Shown here: piece after piece, positions 9,024-18,149 of the stretch | Layout of the letters: every line of letters starts with the position of its first letter | How positions within the stretch are numbered: the stretch's first letter is position 1 | Assembly (NCBI GenBank): GCA_002320245.1 | Contig: DCKD01000028.1 | Span: 1 to 64,000, forward strand | Reading direction: 5' to 3' | Source: Lachnospiraceae bacterium UBA1683 | Lineage (GTDB): Bacteria; Bacillota; Clostridia; Lachnospirales; Lachnospiraceae | DNA: 64,000 nt | Notes under the pieces: generated by a model | The model's database searches: none | What the model saw: the letters and a program-made list of their open reading frames with translations, nothing else | What the model was told of the DNA's origin: nothing | Made by a program: the position numbers and the translations under genes

Positions 9024-9645
9024 ATGACAATCAGAGAACAGCTTGAAGAACGGGAATTTGAATATTTGAGCCCTTATGCCACGCTTAGCAGCAAGTCAAA
9101 GGGCAGGGAGCGAAGTGAGGCACAGTGTGACATCCGCCCCGTATTCCAAAGAGACCGGGACCGGATCCTGCATTGCAAATCGTTCCGAAGGTTAAAACAG
9201 AAAACACAGGTGTTTCTGCTGCCGAGGGGTGACCATTACCGGACAAGGCTTACTCATACGCTGGAAGTGTCACAGAATGCCAGAACGATTGCGAAAGCGC
9301 TCCGTCTTAACGAGGATTTGGTGGAGGCAATTGCGCTGGGACATGACCTCGGACATACTCCGTTCGGGCATGCGGGAGAATATGCGCTGAATACGGTGTA
9401 TCATTTTTCTCATAATGAGCAAAGTGTCCGGGTGGTAGAACGGATTGAGCGGGATGGACAGGGACTCAATCTCACATGGGAGGTGCGTGAATCTTGAGGC
9501 ATTGCCCGAAGAGTTCCGAAGTGCATTGGAGCTTGACGATAATTGCGAGCAGCAGATTGTGTGCGATTATATTGCAGGGATGACTGACAATTATGCAGTG
9601 AAGAAATATCAGGAAATATTTGTACCGGAAGCATGGAACATCTGA
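9024..9645 (+). pseudogene. dgt: dGTP triphosphohydrolase-like gene with internal deletion
   Basis: The first 155 or so codons encode the N-terminus of a Dgt-type HD-domain hydrolase, including [11 protein letters not shown] and [17 protein letters not shown] with metal-binding His and HD residues, ending at LTWEVR. The frame then stops at 9497. In another frame (from about 9480 to 9645) the family C-terminus appears: CDYIAGMTDNYAVKKYQEIF. Intact relatives have about 330-340 residues, so roughly 140 codons, including the remaining metal ligand, are missing at a junction near 9485-9490, and the reading frame changed. The product is very unlikely to be active. In many clostridia an intact copy precedes dnaG, so position supports the identity. 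Confidence 0.85.
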
Positions 9646-9773
9646 AAGTGGACGGGAAAGGGTTGCGATGGATATAATTTTTGCAGAGTGAAAATAAATT
9701 TTATAAAAAAGAAAAGGAAATTTGAATCTTTTGTCGAATATAACAGTAGAGGATGCTTAAAAGGGAGGAAGAC

Positions 9774-11549
9774 ATGTATTATTCGGAAGATTTAATAGAA
9801 GAAATCAGAATGAAAAATGATATCGTAGATGTGATTTCCGGATACGTGAGGCTTCGGAAGAAGGGCAGTTCCTATTTCGGATTGTGTCCGTTTCACAATG
9901 AAAAGTCCCCCTCATTTTCGGTAAGCCGTTCCAAACAGATGTATTATTGCTTTGGGTGCGGTGCGGGAGGCAATGTGTTTACCTTCCTGATGGAATATGA
10001 GAACTTTTCTTTTGTGGAGGCAGTACAGTATCTGGCAGACAGAGCCGGTGTAGAGCTTCCGAAGATGGAATATTCGAAAGAGGCAAAGGAAAAGGCCGAC
10101 CTAAAAGCAACCTTACTTGAGATAAACAAGACGGCGGCACAGTATTTTTACATTCAGCTTAAATCGGAACGGGGGAAAACAGCACATACATATCTGACAG
10201 AACGTGGACTTTCTGAATCGACGATTAAAGCATTCGGACTGGGATTTTCAAATAAGTACAGTGATGACTTGTATAGGTATCTGCGGTCGAAGGGCTACAG
10301 CGAAGATTTAATCCGTCAGGCAGGCTTGATTAGTACAGATGAGAAAAATGGTGTTTATGATAAGTTTTGGAATCGTGTCATGTTCCCGATTATGGATGTC
10401 AACAGTAAAGTAATTGGGTTTGGAGGCCGTGTGATGGGAGATGCAAAGCCGAAGTATTTAAATTCGCCGGAGACCGTAATTTTTGACAAAAGCCGGAACT
10501 TATATGGCCTGAATCGGGCACGTTCTTCGAGAAAACCATATTTTCTTGTATGTGAGGGATACATGGATGTCATTTCCCTGCATCAGGCGGGATTTACGAA
10601 TGCAGTGGCATCACTTGGAACAGCGCTTACGACAGGACATGCTTCCCTGATTAAGAGGTATGTGAAGGAAGTATACCTTACCTATGATAGTGACGAGGCA
10701 GGAACAAGGGCTGCACTGCGTGCGGTGCCGATTATGAGAGAGGCAGGGATTGCTGCAAAGGTTATCCGCATGGAGCCGTACAAAGACCCGGATGAATTTA
10801 TCAAAAATCTGGGAGCAGAGGAATTTGAAAAGCGGATTGAGAACGCCAGAAATGGATTCATGTTCGGACTTGAAATGCTGTCCCGGGATTATAACATGGA
10901 ACAGCCGGAAGAGAAAACAGCATTTTTCCGGGAAGTGGCGCGTCGTCTGATTGGATTCGAAGATGAGCTGGAACGGAACAATTATGTGGAGGCTGTCGCA
11001 AAAGCATACCATGTCGGAGTGGAAAGCCTGCAGAAACTGGTTACAAAAACGGCGATTCACGACGGTATGGCAAAACCGGTAAGCAGACCCAAGCAGCCGG
11101 GAGAAGACCATATAAAAAAAGAGGATGGGATACGGACTTCCCAGAAGATTTTACTGACATGGCTGATTGATATGCCAAAGCTGTTTGGTACGGTGGAAAA
11201 ATACATTGCACCGGAAGACTTTACAGAAGAGTTGTACAAAACAGTGGCTCAGCTCCTATATGAACAATACCGTTCCGGAGAGGTAAATCCGGCAAGGCTT
11301 CTGAATCATTTTACCGAGGAGGGGGAACACCGGGAGGCGGCAGCACTGTTCAATACAAGGATCCGCGAGCTGTCTACGTCTGAGGAACGGGAACGGGCAT
11401 TGAAGGAAACGATACTGAAAGTAAAGTCGAACAGTATTGACCAGCAGACACGGAATCTGAATCCGACCGATATGGCGGGGCTGCAGCGGCTGATGGAGGC
11501 AAAGCAAAAACTGCAGGACCTTACGAAACTGCATATTTCTTTAGATTAA
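9774..11549 (+). CDS. dnaG: DNA primase
   Basis: Makes RNA primers at the replication fork together with DnaB helicase. The 591-residue protein has the N-terminal zinc-binding CPFH...CFGCG site (near residues 40-64). The catalytic core follows with a TOPRIM region (VCEGYMDV near 260, TYDSDEAG near 308), and a C-terminal helicase-interaction region ends the protein. GGGAGG (9763-9768) is ideally placed for the ATG at 9774; an in-frame ATG 21 bases upstream lacks this. It lies just before rpoD, as in the classic macromolecular synthesis operon. A TATAAT (9673-9678) about 95 bases upstream could be the -10 of its promoter, but the -35 is poor. Confidence 0.97.
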   Translation: MYYSEDLIEEIRMKNDIVDVISGYVRLRKKGSSYFGLCPFHNEKSPSFSVSRSKQMYYCFGCGAGGNVFTFLMEYENFSFVEAVQYLADRAGVELPKMEYSKEAKEKADLKATLLEINKTAAQYFYIQLKSERGKTAHTYLTERGLSESTIKAFGLGFSNKYSDDLYRYLRSKGYSEDLIRQAGLISTDEKNGVYDKFWNRVMFPIMDVNSKVIGFGGRVMGDAKPKYLNSPETVIFDKSRNLYGLNRARSSRKPYFLVCEGYMDVISLHQAGFTNAVASLGTALTTGHASLIKRYVKEVYLTYDSDEAGTRAALRAVPIMREAGIAAKVIRMEPYKDPDEFIKNLGAEEFEKRIENARNGFMFGLEMLSRDYNMEQPEEKTAFFREVARRLIGFEDELERNNYVEAVAKAYHVGVESLQKLVTKTAIHDGMAKPVSRPKQPGEDHIKKEDGIRTSQKILLTWLIDMPKLFGTVEKYIAPEDFTEELYKTVAQLLYEQYRSGEVNPARLLNHFTEEGEHREAAALFNTRIRELSTSEERERALKETILKVKSNSIDQQTRNLNPTDMAGLQRLMEAKQKLQDLTKLHISLD

Positions 11550-11606
11550 GGATAAAATAAAACAAGGTGTCTGCGTCTGTGGCGCGGGCAGAGGAAGGAA
11601 GGACAC

Positions 11607-12725
11607 ATGGAAGATAGCACACAGAAATTTTTGGAGCGTTTGAGAGAACTGGTTGCCCTGGGAAAGAAAAAGAAGAGTATTCTTGAAATTCAGGAAATCA
11701 ATGACTTTTTTCACGATATTGATCTAAGTCCGGAACAGATGGAGAAGGTATTTGAGTATCTGGAATCCAATAATATTGATGTTCTGCGCATTAATTCTGA
11801 CGATGACGATGATGTAGATGTGGATTTGGACAGCATCATGGCAGAGGAAGAGGAAGTAGATGTTGAGAATATCGACCTGTCTGTTCCGGATGGAGTCAGC
11901 ATTGAGGATCCGGTTCGTATGTACTTAAAAGAGATTGGTAAAGTACCTCTGTTGAGTGCGGAGCGTGAGATTGAACTCGCAAAGCGGATGGAAGAGGGCG
12001 ATGAGGATGCCAAAAAGGAACTTGCAGAGGCAAACTTACGTCTGGTAGTCAGTATTGCAAAGCGCTATGTCGGCCGTGGAATGTTGTTCCTTGATTTGAT
12101 TCAGGAGGGAAACCTTGGTCTGATTAAAGCGGTTGAAAAGTTTGATTATCACAAAGGGTATAAGTTCAGTACCTATGCCACATGGTGGATTCGTCAGGCA
12201 ATCACAAGGGCGATTGCGGATCAGGCGAGAACCATTCGTATTCCGGTTCATATGGTAGAGACAATTAATAAGCTGATTCGTGTGTCCAGACAGCTGCTGC
12301 AGGAGTTAGGACGTGAACCTGCCCCGGAAGAGATTGCGAAAGAGATGGATATGCCGGTGGACAGAGTCCGTGAGATTCTGAAGATTTCTCAGGAACCGGT
12401 GTCGCTGGAAACCCCGATTGGTGAGGAGGAGGACAGTCATCTCGGAGATTTCATTCAGGATGATAATGTACCGGTTCCGGCGGAGGCGGCTGCCCAGACA
12501 TTGCTGAAAGAGCAGCTTGACGAGGTCCTTGATACACTGACGGAAAGGGAACAGAAGGTATTGAGACTCCGCTTTGGAATGAATGACGGACGCGCGAGGA
12601 CACTGGAAGAGGTTGGCAAGGAATTTGACGTAACAAGAGAACGTATCCGTCAGATTGAGGCGAAGGCACTCCGGAAACTCCGTCATCCAAGCCGCAGCAG
12701 AAAGCTGCGTGATTATCTGGATTAG
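11607..12725 (+). CDS. rpoD: Primary RNA polymerase sigma factor (SigA/RpoD)
   Basis: Housekeeping sigma factor of 372 residues. It has a short region 1.1, then a very acidic linker (about 65-95, with [11 protein letters not shown] and EEEEVDVE). Region 1.2 carries [11 protein letters not shown]. Regions 2.1-2.4 hold [17 protein letters not shown] and [20 protein letters not shown], and region 3 includes [12 protein letters not shown]. Region 4.2 has [20 protein letters not shown]. The length is typical of Firmicute SigA, which lacks the large non-conserved insertion of enterobacterial RpoD. It follows dnaG by 57 bases and precedes trmK by 11. A Shine-Dalgarno GGAAGGAAGG sits just before the start. 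Confidence 0.98.
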   Translation: MEDSTQKFLERLRELVALGKKKKSILEIQEINDFFHDIDLSPEQMEKVFEYLESNNIDVLRINSDDDDDVDVDLDSIMAEEEEVDVENIDLSVPDGVSIEDPVRMYLKEIGKVPLLSAEREIELAKRMEEGDEDAKKELAEANLRLVVSIAKRYVGRGMLFLDLIQEGNLGLIKAVEKFDYHKGYKFSTYATWWIRQAITRAIADQARTIRIPVHMVETINKLIRVSRQLLQELGREPAPEEIAKEMDMPVDRVREILKISQEPVSLETPIGEEEDSHLGDFIQDDNVPVPAEAAAQTLLKEQLDEVLDTLTEREQKVLRLRFGMNDGRARTLEEVGKEFDVTRERIRQIEAKALRKLRHPSRSRKLRDYLD

Positions 12726-12736
12726 AGGAAACGGAT

Positions 12737-13456
12737 ATGGAATTATCAAAAAGATTACAGGCTGTTGCCAATCTGGTGACAGCCGGATATACTGTTGCGG
12801 ATATAGGTACAGACCATGCCTATATCCCAATTTATCTCGTGGAGAAACAGTTATCACCGAGGGTGGTTGCAATGGATGTGAATGCAGGTCCGCTTGAACG
12901 GGCACGGGAGCACATCAGGGAATGCGGGCTGGCGGCGGATATACAGCTCAGGCTGTCTAATGGCTTTGAACGGCTCTGTCCGAAAGAGACGGACGCGGCA
13001 GTGATTGCCGGAATGGGCGGCGGTCTTGTGATGAAAATATTAAGAGAGCACTGGGATGTGACGTGCAGTCTGAAAGAATGTATTCTTCAGCCACAGTCTG
13101 AAATTGAAAAAGTGAGAGCCTTTCTGTTAGAGGAAGGTTTTTTATTTATGCAGGAAGATATGGTGTTGGACGACGGAAAATATTATCCTATGATGAAAGT
13201 CAAACCGCCGAAGAAAAATGGTCCTGCAGGTCCGGTAAATGAGATGTGGACGGGGACGGAACTTCAATACGGAAAACTTTTGCTGGAGGGGAGGAATGTG
13301 GTACTGAAACAATTTCTGCAAAGGGAGCAGGATATCCGTATGGAGATTCTCGAAGGTCTGAAACAACAGTCCAGAGAGCGGATTGCCCTGCGAAAACAGG
13401 AATTACAAAAAGAATTGGAATATATTCGGGAAGGATTGGAATATTATGCAGTGTAA
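12737..13456 (+). CDS. trmK: tRNA (adenine(22)-N1)-methyltransferase TrmK
   Basis: SAM-dependent enzyme that methylates A22 in bacterial tRNAs. The 239-residue protein begins with the family signature LSKRLQAVANLV, then VADIGTDHAYIPIYL as SAM motif I, AMDVNAGPL, and AVIAGMGGGLV, the TrmK equivalent of the methyltransferase catalytic motif. Its C-terminal half is helical and charged (coiled-coil-like QQSRERIALRKQELQKELE). Position between rpoD and nif3 matches the Bacillus yqfN-yqfO pair. GAGG precedes the start, and the end overlaps the next gene by 11 bases. Confidence 0.93.
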   Translation: MELSKRLQAVANLVTAGYTVADIGTDHAYIPIYLVEKQLSPRVVAMDVNAGPLERAREHIRECGLAADIQLRLSNGFERLCPKETDAAVIAGMGGGLVMKILREHWDVTCSLKECILQPQSEIEKVRAFLLEEGFLFMQEDMVLDDGKYYPMMKVKPPKKNGPAGPVNEMWTGTELQYGKLLLEGRNVVLKQFLQREQDIRMEILEGLKQQSRERIALRKQELQKELEYIREGLEYYAV

Positions 13457-14228
13457 GGATATCGTGAAAGAGATTGAACAGGTGTACCCGAAGAGCGCCG
13501 CGCTTTCATTTGACAATGTGGGGCTGCAGGCAGGGCGGAAAAATCGGGAAGTGAAAAAGATTATGCTGGCACTGGATGCGACCGGTGCTGTGGTACAGGC
13601 GGCAATTGATGCGGAAGCGGACATGTTGATTACCCATCATCCGCTGATTTTTTCGCCGTTAAAGACTGTGACAGATGAGGATTTTATCAGCAGGCGGATT
13701 CTCCGCCTCATTCGGAATGACATTTGTTATTATGCAATGCATACCAATTATGATGTACTCGGTATGGCGCGTCTTTCAGAGAGAATACTTGGTCTCTCCG
13801 ATACAGAAGTGCTGGATGTGACGGCAGAATCTGACGGGATACCGGAAGGAATCGGAAGGGTGGGAAGCCTTCCGGAAGAAATGACGCTAAGGGAATGCTG
13901 TGGTTATGTAAAAGAACGGCTAAAGCTTCCGCAGGTCAGAGTATTCGGAAATATGGATACACTGGTCAGGCGCATGGCAACTTCTCCCGGCTCCGGAAAA
14001 AGTGCGGTATGCCCGGCGATTGAAAAGGGGGCAGATGTACTTGTGACAGGGGATATCGGGCACCATGAAGGACTGGATGCTCTTGAGCAGGGGCTTTGCA
14101 TCGTTGACGCGGGACATTATGGCACAGAGTATATTTTTGTTGAAGATATGAGGAATTTTTTAAAAGAACGTTTTCCGGAAACGGACGTAATAACCGAGCC
14201 GATATCACATCCGTTTCATGTAATATAA
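13446..14228 (+). CDS. Nif3-like dinuclear metal centre protein (YqfO family)
   Basis: A 260-residue member of the Nif3/NGG1p-interacting family, whose members assemble as toroidal hexamers around a dinuclear metal site; sometimes described as GTP cyclohydrolase I type 2-like. Metal-binding motifs are present: LITHHPLIFSP, MHTNYDVLG, and near the C-terminus VTGDIGHHEGLDA and DAGHYGTE. It is the compact form without the PII-like insertion found in the longer Bacillus protein. The reading frame extends 63 bases upstream into trmK. The ATG at 13446 is preferred because GGAAGGA precedes it and the family starts with a short leader before the DNVGLQ motif. Biochemical role unresolved. Confidence 0.9.
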   Translation: MQCKDIVKEIEQVYPKSAALSFDNVGLQAGRKNREVKKIMLALDATGAVVQAAIDAEADMLITHHPLIFSPLKTVTDEDFISRRILRLIRNDICYYAMHTNYDVLGMARLSERILGLSDTEVLDVTAESDGIPEGIGRVGSLPEEMTLRECCGYVKERLKLPQVRVFGNMDTLVRRMATSPGSGKSAVCPAIEKGADVLVTGDIGHHEGLDALEQGLCIVDAGHYGTEYIFVEDMRNFLKERFPETDVITEPISHPFHVI

Positions 14229-14244
14229 ATATGTAATTCAGATG

Positions 14245-14286
14245 CCCTCAGTGGACAAAGGCGTGTTGTTCCTTATCCACTGAGGG
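14245..14286. repeat. Long hairpin between nif3 and the nucleoside kinase gene
   Basis: Arms CCCTCAGTGGA (14245-14255) and TCCACTGAGGG (14276-14286) are perfectly complementary over 11 bp, with a few further pairs inside. No T-run follows, so an ordinary terminator is doubtful; it may be a palindromic repeat or leader structure. Confidence 0.6.
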
Positions 14287-14333
14287 TAGAGACGGTTCAG
14301 ACAGACAATATAAGACAGAAAGGCTGATGGGGT

Positions 14334-16004
14334 ATGGAGACAAGGACTTGTACGGTAAAAGTAGGCGAGCGGACAGCCCAATATGAGATTGGAACGAAGT
14401 TTGAAAAAATTGCAAAAGATTTTCAGAAGTACTATGAGCATCAGATTGTACTTGCGTTTGTGGAAGGCAACCGGCTGCAGGAGCTGAGTAAAGAACTGGA
14501 GAAGGACAGCGAGCTGGAGTTTATCACTACAGCGGATAAGATTGGAAATGACACCTACAGAAGAAGTATGTGCTTTTTGCTTGTCAAAGCAGTCCATGAT
14601 GTCGGCGGACATCAGCGGGTGGAGCGTGTGCGGATACATTTTTCCATAAGTAAAGGCTATTACTGCACAGTGGAGGGTGCGGTTACGTTGGACGAGGACT
14701 TTCTTCAGCGCGTGGATGCACGTATGAGGGAACTATCGGAACAGTGCATCAAAATCGGGAAGCATTCCATCCATACGACGGAAGCGGTGGAAATGTTCCG
14801 GAAGCATAAGATGTATGACAAGGAGAGGCTGTTCGAATACCGTCGGGTTTCCAAGGTAAATATTTATACCATCAATGAATTTGAAGATTATTATTATGGA
14901 TATATGGTGCCGGATACCGGATATCTGAAATATTTTTCCCTGCATTTGTATGGAAATGGGTTTGTTATTCAGTTTCCGGTTCCGGAGCATCCGGAAGAGG
15001 TTCCGGAATTTGTACCGCGTCCAAAGCTGTTTCATGTACAGGCAGAATCGGTACAATGGGGCGATTTGCAGGGGATTGATACAGTAGGCGCACTGAACGA
15101 TATGGTTACCCATCAGGATATGCGTGAAGTAGTACTTGTGCAGGAGGCATATCAGGAACGGAAAATCGGCGAGATTGCCAAACAGATTGCGGAGTGTCCG
15201 AATGTAAAATTTGTATTGATTGCCGGACCGTCGTCGTCAGGAAAGACAACATTTTCCCATCGGTTATCTATCCAACTGCGGGTGAACGGACTGACACCGC
15301 ATCCGATTGCCGTGGATAACTATTTTGTGGATCGCGAACATACGCCAAGGGATGAAAACGGTAATTATAATTTTGAGTGTCTGGAGGCAATCGATGTCGA
15401 GAAATTTAATCAGGATATGACGGCTCTCCTCAACGGAGAAAAAGTTTATCTTCCGATTTTTAATTTTAAAACCGGGCAGCGGAATTATTCTACAGTTCCA
15501 AAGCAGCTTGGCAGGCAGGACATTCTTGTGATAGAGGGCATTCACTGCCTGAATCCAAAACTGACAGAAAATTTGAATGATGCAAATAAGTTTAAGATTT
15601 ATATCAGTGCGCTTACGCAGTTAAATATTGATGAGCACAACCGGATTCCATCGACAGACGGCCGTCTGGTCCGCCGGATTGTCCGCGATGCCAGAACACG
15701 GGGGACGTCCGCAAGACAGACAATCGCAATGTGGGATTCGGTCAGAAGAGGAGAAGAAAAAAATATCTTCCCGTTTCAGGAAGAGGCAGATGTAATGTTC
15801 AATTCCTCGCTGCTGTATGAACTTGCCGTTCTCAAGCCGCATGTGGAACCATTGCTGTTTGGCGTTGACAAACACTGTCCGGAGTATGCAGAGGCAAAAC
15901 GACTGCTGAAATTTTTTGATTATTTTGTGGGTATCGGCAGCGAAAATGTTCCGACCAACTCCCTTTTGAGAGAATTTATCGGAGGCGGCTGCTTTTTCGT
16001 TTGA
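14334..16004 (+). CDS. Nucleoside kinase with TGS-like N-terminus (uridine kinase family)
   Basis: A 556-residue cytoplasmic protein found widely in clostridia. The first 60 or so residues resemble a TGS domain, followed by a segment similar to the threonyl-tRNA synthetase additional domain (about 65-230, with HHHH-like metal residues replaced). A P-loop kinase domain of the uridine kinase/phosphoribulokinase family begins near 285 with GPSSSGKTTFS (about 302) and HPIAVDNYFVDR (about 322). VIEGIHCLN follows (about 400), then a basic lid with RRIVRDARTRG. The chimeric layout is known for these proteins. Substrate is likely a nucleoside such as uridine, but this is inferred. The Shine-Dalgarno GATGGGG is unusual. 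Confidence 0.85.
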   Translation: METRTCTVKVGERTAQYEIGTKFEKIAKDFQKYYEHQIVLAFVEGNRLQELSKELEKDSELEFITTADKIGNDTYRRSMCFLLVKAVHDVGGHQRVERVRIHFSISKGYYCTVEGAVTLDEDFLQRVDARMRELSEQCIKIGKHSIHTTEAVEMFRKHKMYDKERLFEYRRVSKVNIYTINEFEDYYYGYMVPDTGYLKYFSLHLYGNGFVIQFPVPEHPEEVPEFVPRPKLFHVQAESVQWGDLQGIDTVGALNDMVTHQDMREVVLVQEAYQERKIGEIAKQIAECPNVKFVLIAGPSSSGKTTFSHRLSIQLRVNGLTPHPIAVDNYFVDREHTPRDENGNYNFECLEAIDVEKFNQDMTALLNGEKVYLPIFNFKTGQRNYSTVPKQLGRQDILVIEGIHCLNPKLTENLNDANKFKIYISALTQLNIDEHNRIPSTDGRLVRRIVRDARTRGTSARQTIAMWDSVRRGEEKNIFPFQEEADVMFNSSLLYELAVLKPHVEPLLFGVDKHCPEYAEAKRLLKFFDYFVGIGSENVPTNSLLREFIGGGCFFV

Positions 16005-16046
16005 CAGGTATTATGAGTGACTCCGTAATTCTAAAAGGAAAAGGAT

Positions 16047-16619
16047 ATGAAGATAGAAGAACAGATTGGGGAGAAAATCCGGGAACTTCGCGGTTGGAAT
16101 GGCTGGTCGCAGCAGGAACTTGCAGACAGAACAGAACTCACAAAGGGGTTCATTTCCCAGATGGAACGCGGGCGGACAGCACCATCAATATCAACTTTGC
16201 AGCATATTGTGGAATGTCTGGGAACGAATTTGTCTGATTTCTTCTATGAAGAAGAAAACCACCAGATTGTATATCCGAAGGAGACATATTTGGAAAAGGA
16301 AGATGACAGCTCTAATCTGATAACATGGCTTGCCCCCGGAGCTCAGGATACATGTCTTCAGCCGGTTCTTCTGCGTATTGAACCGGGGCAGTCACTTTTA
16401 CAGGATAATCCTCATGAGGGGGAAGAGTTCGGCTATGTGCTCGCGGGAAAGATAAGGCTGGATTATGGAGCAGAGACCTATACGGTCAGGGCAGGAGATT
16501 CCTTTCTTTTTCCGGCGAACAGAAAACACAGGATTAGTTCGGACAGTGCACAGGTATCCATAGTTCTGTTGGTTCATAAAGGGGAACGCAAGGAACGCAA
16601 AGGGGACAGTCCCTTCTGA
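16047..16619 (+). CDS. XRE-family regulator with C-terminal cupin domain
   Basis: A 190-residue DNA-binding protein. Residues about 8-62 form an XRE helix-turn-helix (ELRGWNGWSQQELADRTELTKGFISQMERG), and residues about 105-178 form a cupin sensor (EFGYVLAGKIRLDYG and GDSFLFPANRKHRI). This layout is common in regulators of polyamine or amino acid metabolism (PuuR-like). AAAAGGA precedes the start. The last residues, ERKERKGDSPF, are encoded by a palindromic repeat (16592-16644), and the stop codon lies in its loop. The natural C-terminus was therefore probably replaced. It converges with aroC. Confidence 0.85.
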   Translation: MKIEEQIGEKIRELRGWNGWSQQELADRTELTKGFISQMERGRTAPSISTLQHIVECLGTNLSDFFYEEENHQIVYPKETYLEKEDDSSNLITWLAPGAQDTCLQPVLLRIEPGQSLLQDNPHEGEEFGYVLAGKIRLDYGAETYTVRAGDSFLFPANRKHRISSDSAQVSIVLLVHKGERKERKGDSPF

Positions 16620-16644
16620 GAAGGGACTGTCCCCTTTGCGTTCC
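16592..16644. repeat. Perfect 24-bp-arm palindromic repeat across the XRE-cupin stop codon
   Basis: Arms 16592-16615 and 16621-16644 are perfect reverse complements over 24 bp, separated by CTGAG. The core GGGACAGTCCC is also seen in the hairpin at 19872-19902. A partial copy of the outer segment (GGAACGCAA) directly precedes the left arm. It lies between convergent genes and could stop transcription in both directions, although no clear T-run follows. Confidence 0.85.
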
Positions 16645-16672
16645 ATTTCCAGAATATTCTGTTGATTTACAC

Positions 16673-17773
16673 TTATTTCTCATAAAATTTTATGATATTA
16701 TCCATCCGGCTATACATATTCTGCAATAGTAAATCTGCAATGGTAACTGCAGCCATGGATTCTACTACCACGACCGCTCTGGGGACGATGATAGGGTCAT
16801 GTCTTCCGTTGATGATTAACTCAGTATTCGCTCCGGCTTCAGTTACTGTCTGCTGTGGCTGCGCGATGGATGGGGTTGGCTTTACTGCTGCGCGGAAGAT
16901 GAGCGTATCACCGTCGCTCATGCCGCCGAGGACGCCGCCGGAGTGATTGGTCTTTTTGCGGATTTTTCCGTTTTCCGCATAGAACGCGTCGTTGTTTGTG
17001 CTTCCGTTGAGAAGTGCGGCTCTTACACCGTCCCCGATTTCAAATGCCTTTACAGAACCGATGGATAAGATTGCTTTTGCAAGACATGAGTCTAGTTTTT
17101 CGAAAACGGGTTCACCGATTCCTGCCGGAAGTCCGGTGACACGGCATTCAATAACTCCGCCGGCAGAATCTGCCCGTGCCATCATCTCATCGAGATAAGC
17201 CTCGGCCTTTTCGGCCGCAGCATTATTTGGCATATACAGGCGGTTTTGGCTGATTTCATCAAAATGGTAATCCGATTCATCGACCGTGACAGTTCCGATT
17301 GCTTTTGCGTAGGTACAAAACCGGATGCCAAGTTCTTTCAGGAGAAGAAATGCGACCGCACCCGCTGCAGTCCTGCCGATAGTTTCGCGTCCGGAGGAAC
17401 GCCCGCCGCCGCGGAAATCACGAAAACCGTATTTTTGCGTGAAGGTATAATCGGCATGTCCCGGACGGTAAGTTGCAGCGATATTTCCATAATCGCGGGA
17501 ACGCTGGTCCTGATTGCGGACCATCAGAGAGATTGGCGTTCCGGTTGTGCGTCCCTCAAACACACCGGAGAGAATTTCGACCTGATCATTTTCCTGACGC
17601 TTTGTAGTGTATTTACTCTGGCCGGGTTTCCTCCGGTCCAGAAAACTTTGAATATCGGACTCTTTCAGTTCTAATCCTGCCGGGCATCCATCAATCACAA
17701 CGCCGATTGCGGCGCCGTGGGATTCCCCCCATGTTGTAATCTGGAAAAAACGTCCGTATGTTGAACCACTCAT
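16673..17773 (-). CDS. aroC: Chorismate synthase
   Basis: Last step of the shikimate pathway: EPSP to chorismate, using reduced FMN. The 366-residue protein has the three family signatures: WGESHGAAIGVVIDGCPAG near the N-terminus, GRTTGTPISLMVRNQDQRS with RPGHADYT and DFRGGGRSSGRETIGR in the middle, and SGGVLGGMSDGD in the last third. The frame extends 33 codons upstream, but the ATG complementary to 17771-17773 has AAGGAG well spaced before it and matches the conserved SGSTYGRFF N-terminus. No other aro genes are near. It converges with the XRE gene and diverges from the L,D-transpeptidase. Confidence 0.97.
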   Translation of the reverse strand: MSGSTYGRFFQITTWGESHGAAIGVVIDGCPAGLELKESDIQSFLDRRKPGQSKYTTKRQENDQVEILSGVFEGRTTGTPISLMVRNQDQRSRDYGNIAATYRPGHADYTFTQKYGFRDFRGGGRSSGRETIGRTAAGAVAFLLLKELGIRFCTYAKAIGTVTVDESDYHFDEISQNRLYMPNNAAAEKAEAYLDEMMARADSAGGVIECRVTGLPAGIGEPVFEKLDSCLAKAILSIGSVKAFEIGDGVRAALLNGSTNNDAFYAENGKIRKKTNHSGGVLGGMSDGDTLIFRAAVKPTPSIAQPQQTVTEAGANTELIINGRHDPIIVPRAVVVVESMAAVTIADLLLQNMYSRMDNIIKFYEK

Positions 17774-18149
17774 ATAAAAATCTCCTTCCTCTGTCAAGGC
17801 AAAATAAGCCATAGCATCAAGGGGCAAAATATCTTTTGACCTCTTTGATACATGGATTGCTTCGCATTTCATGCTCCCGCAATCCTAAAAACATTCGAAA
17901 TTCACCCTAATCCGGCTGCTTTCTCATGTTTTGCGGGTCTCAAAGTTATGTTTTTTCATGTAAGCATGAAACACATGACCTTTTGACACTGGTATCATAT
18001 GTATTATATAAGAAGAAAAAACATCCTGCAATCTTTTATTTCTAAGAGTTTTTAAGATTTTATGAAATTACCTAGAATTTACTGTACAATTCTTTTAATT
18101 CATAATATAATAAACTAAATATGGACTAATTATAAAGGGGAGACACAAA
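17774..18149. promoter_or_regulatory. Divergent control region between aroC and the L,D-transpeptidase gene
   Basis: Two rightward sigma-A promoters are visible. The first is TTGACA (17983-17988), 16 bases, TATATA (18005-18010). The second is TGTACA (18083-18088), 17 bases, TATAAT (18106-18111), close to the gene. A short palindrome TTTCATG/CATGAAA lies around 17953-17970. I could not define a leftward aroC promoter. Confidence 0.6.
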
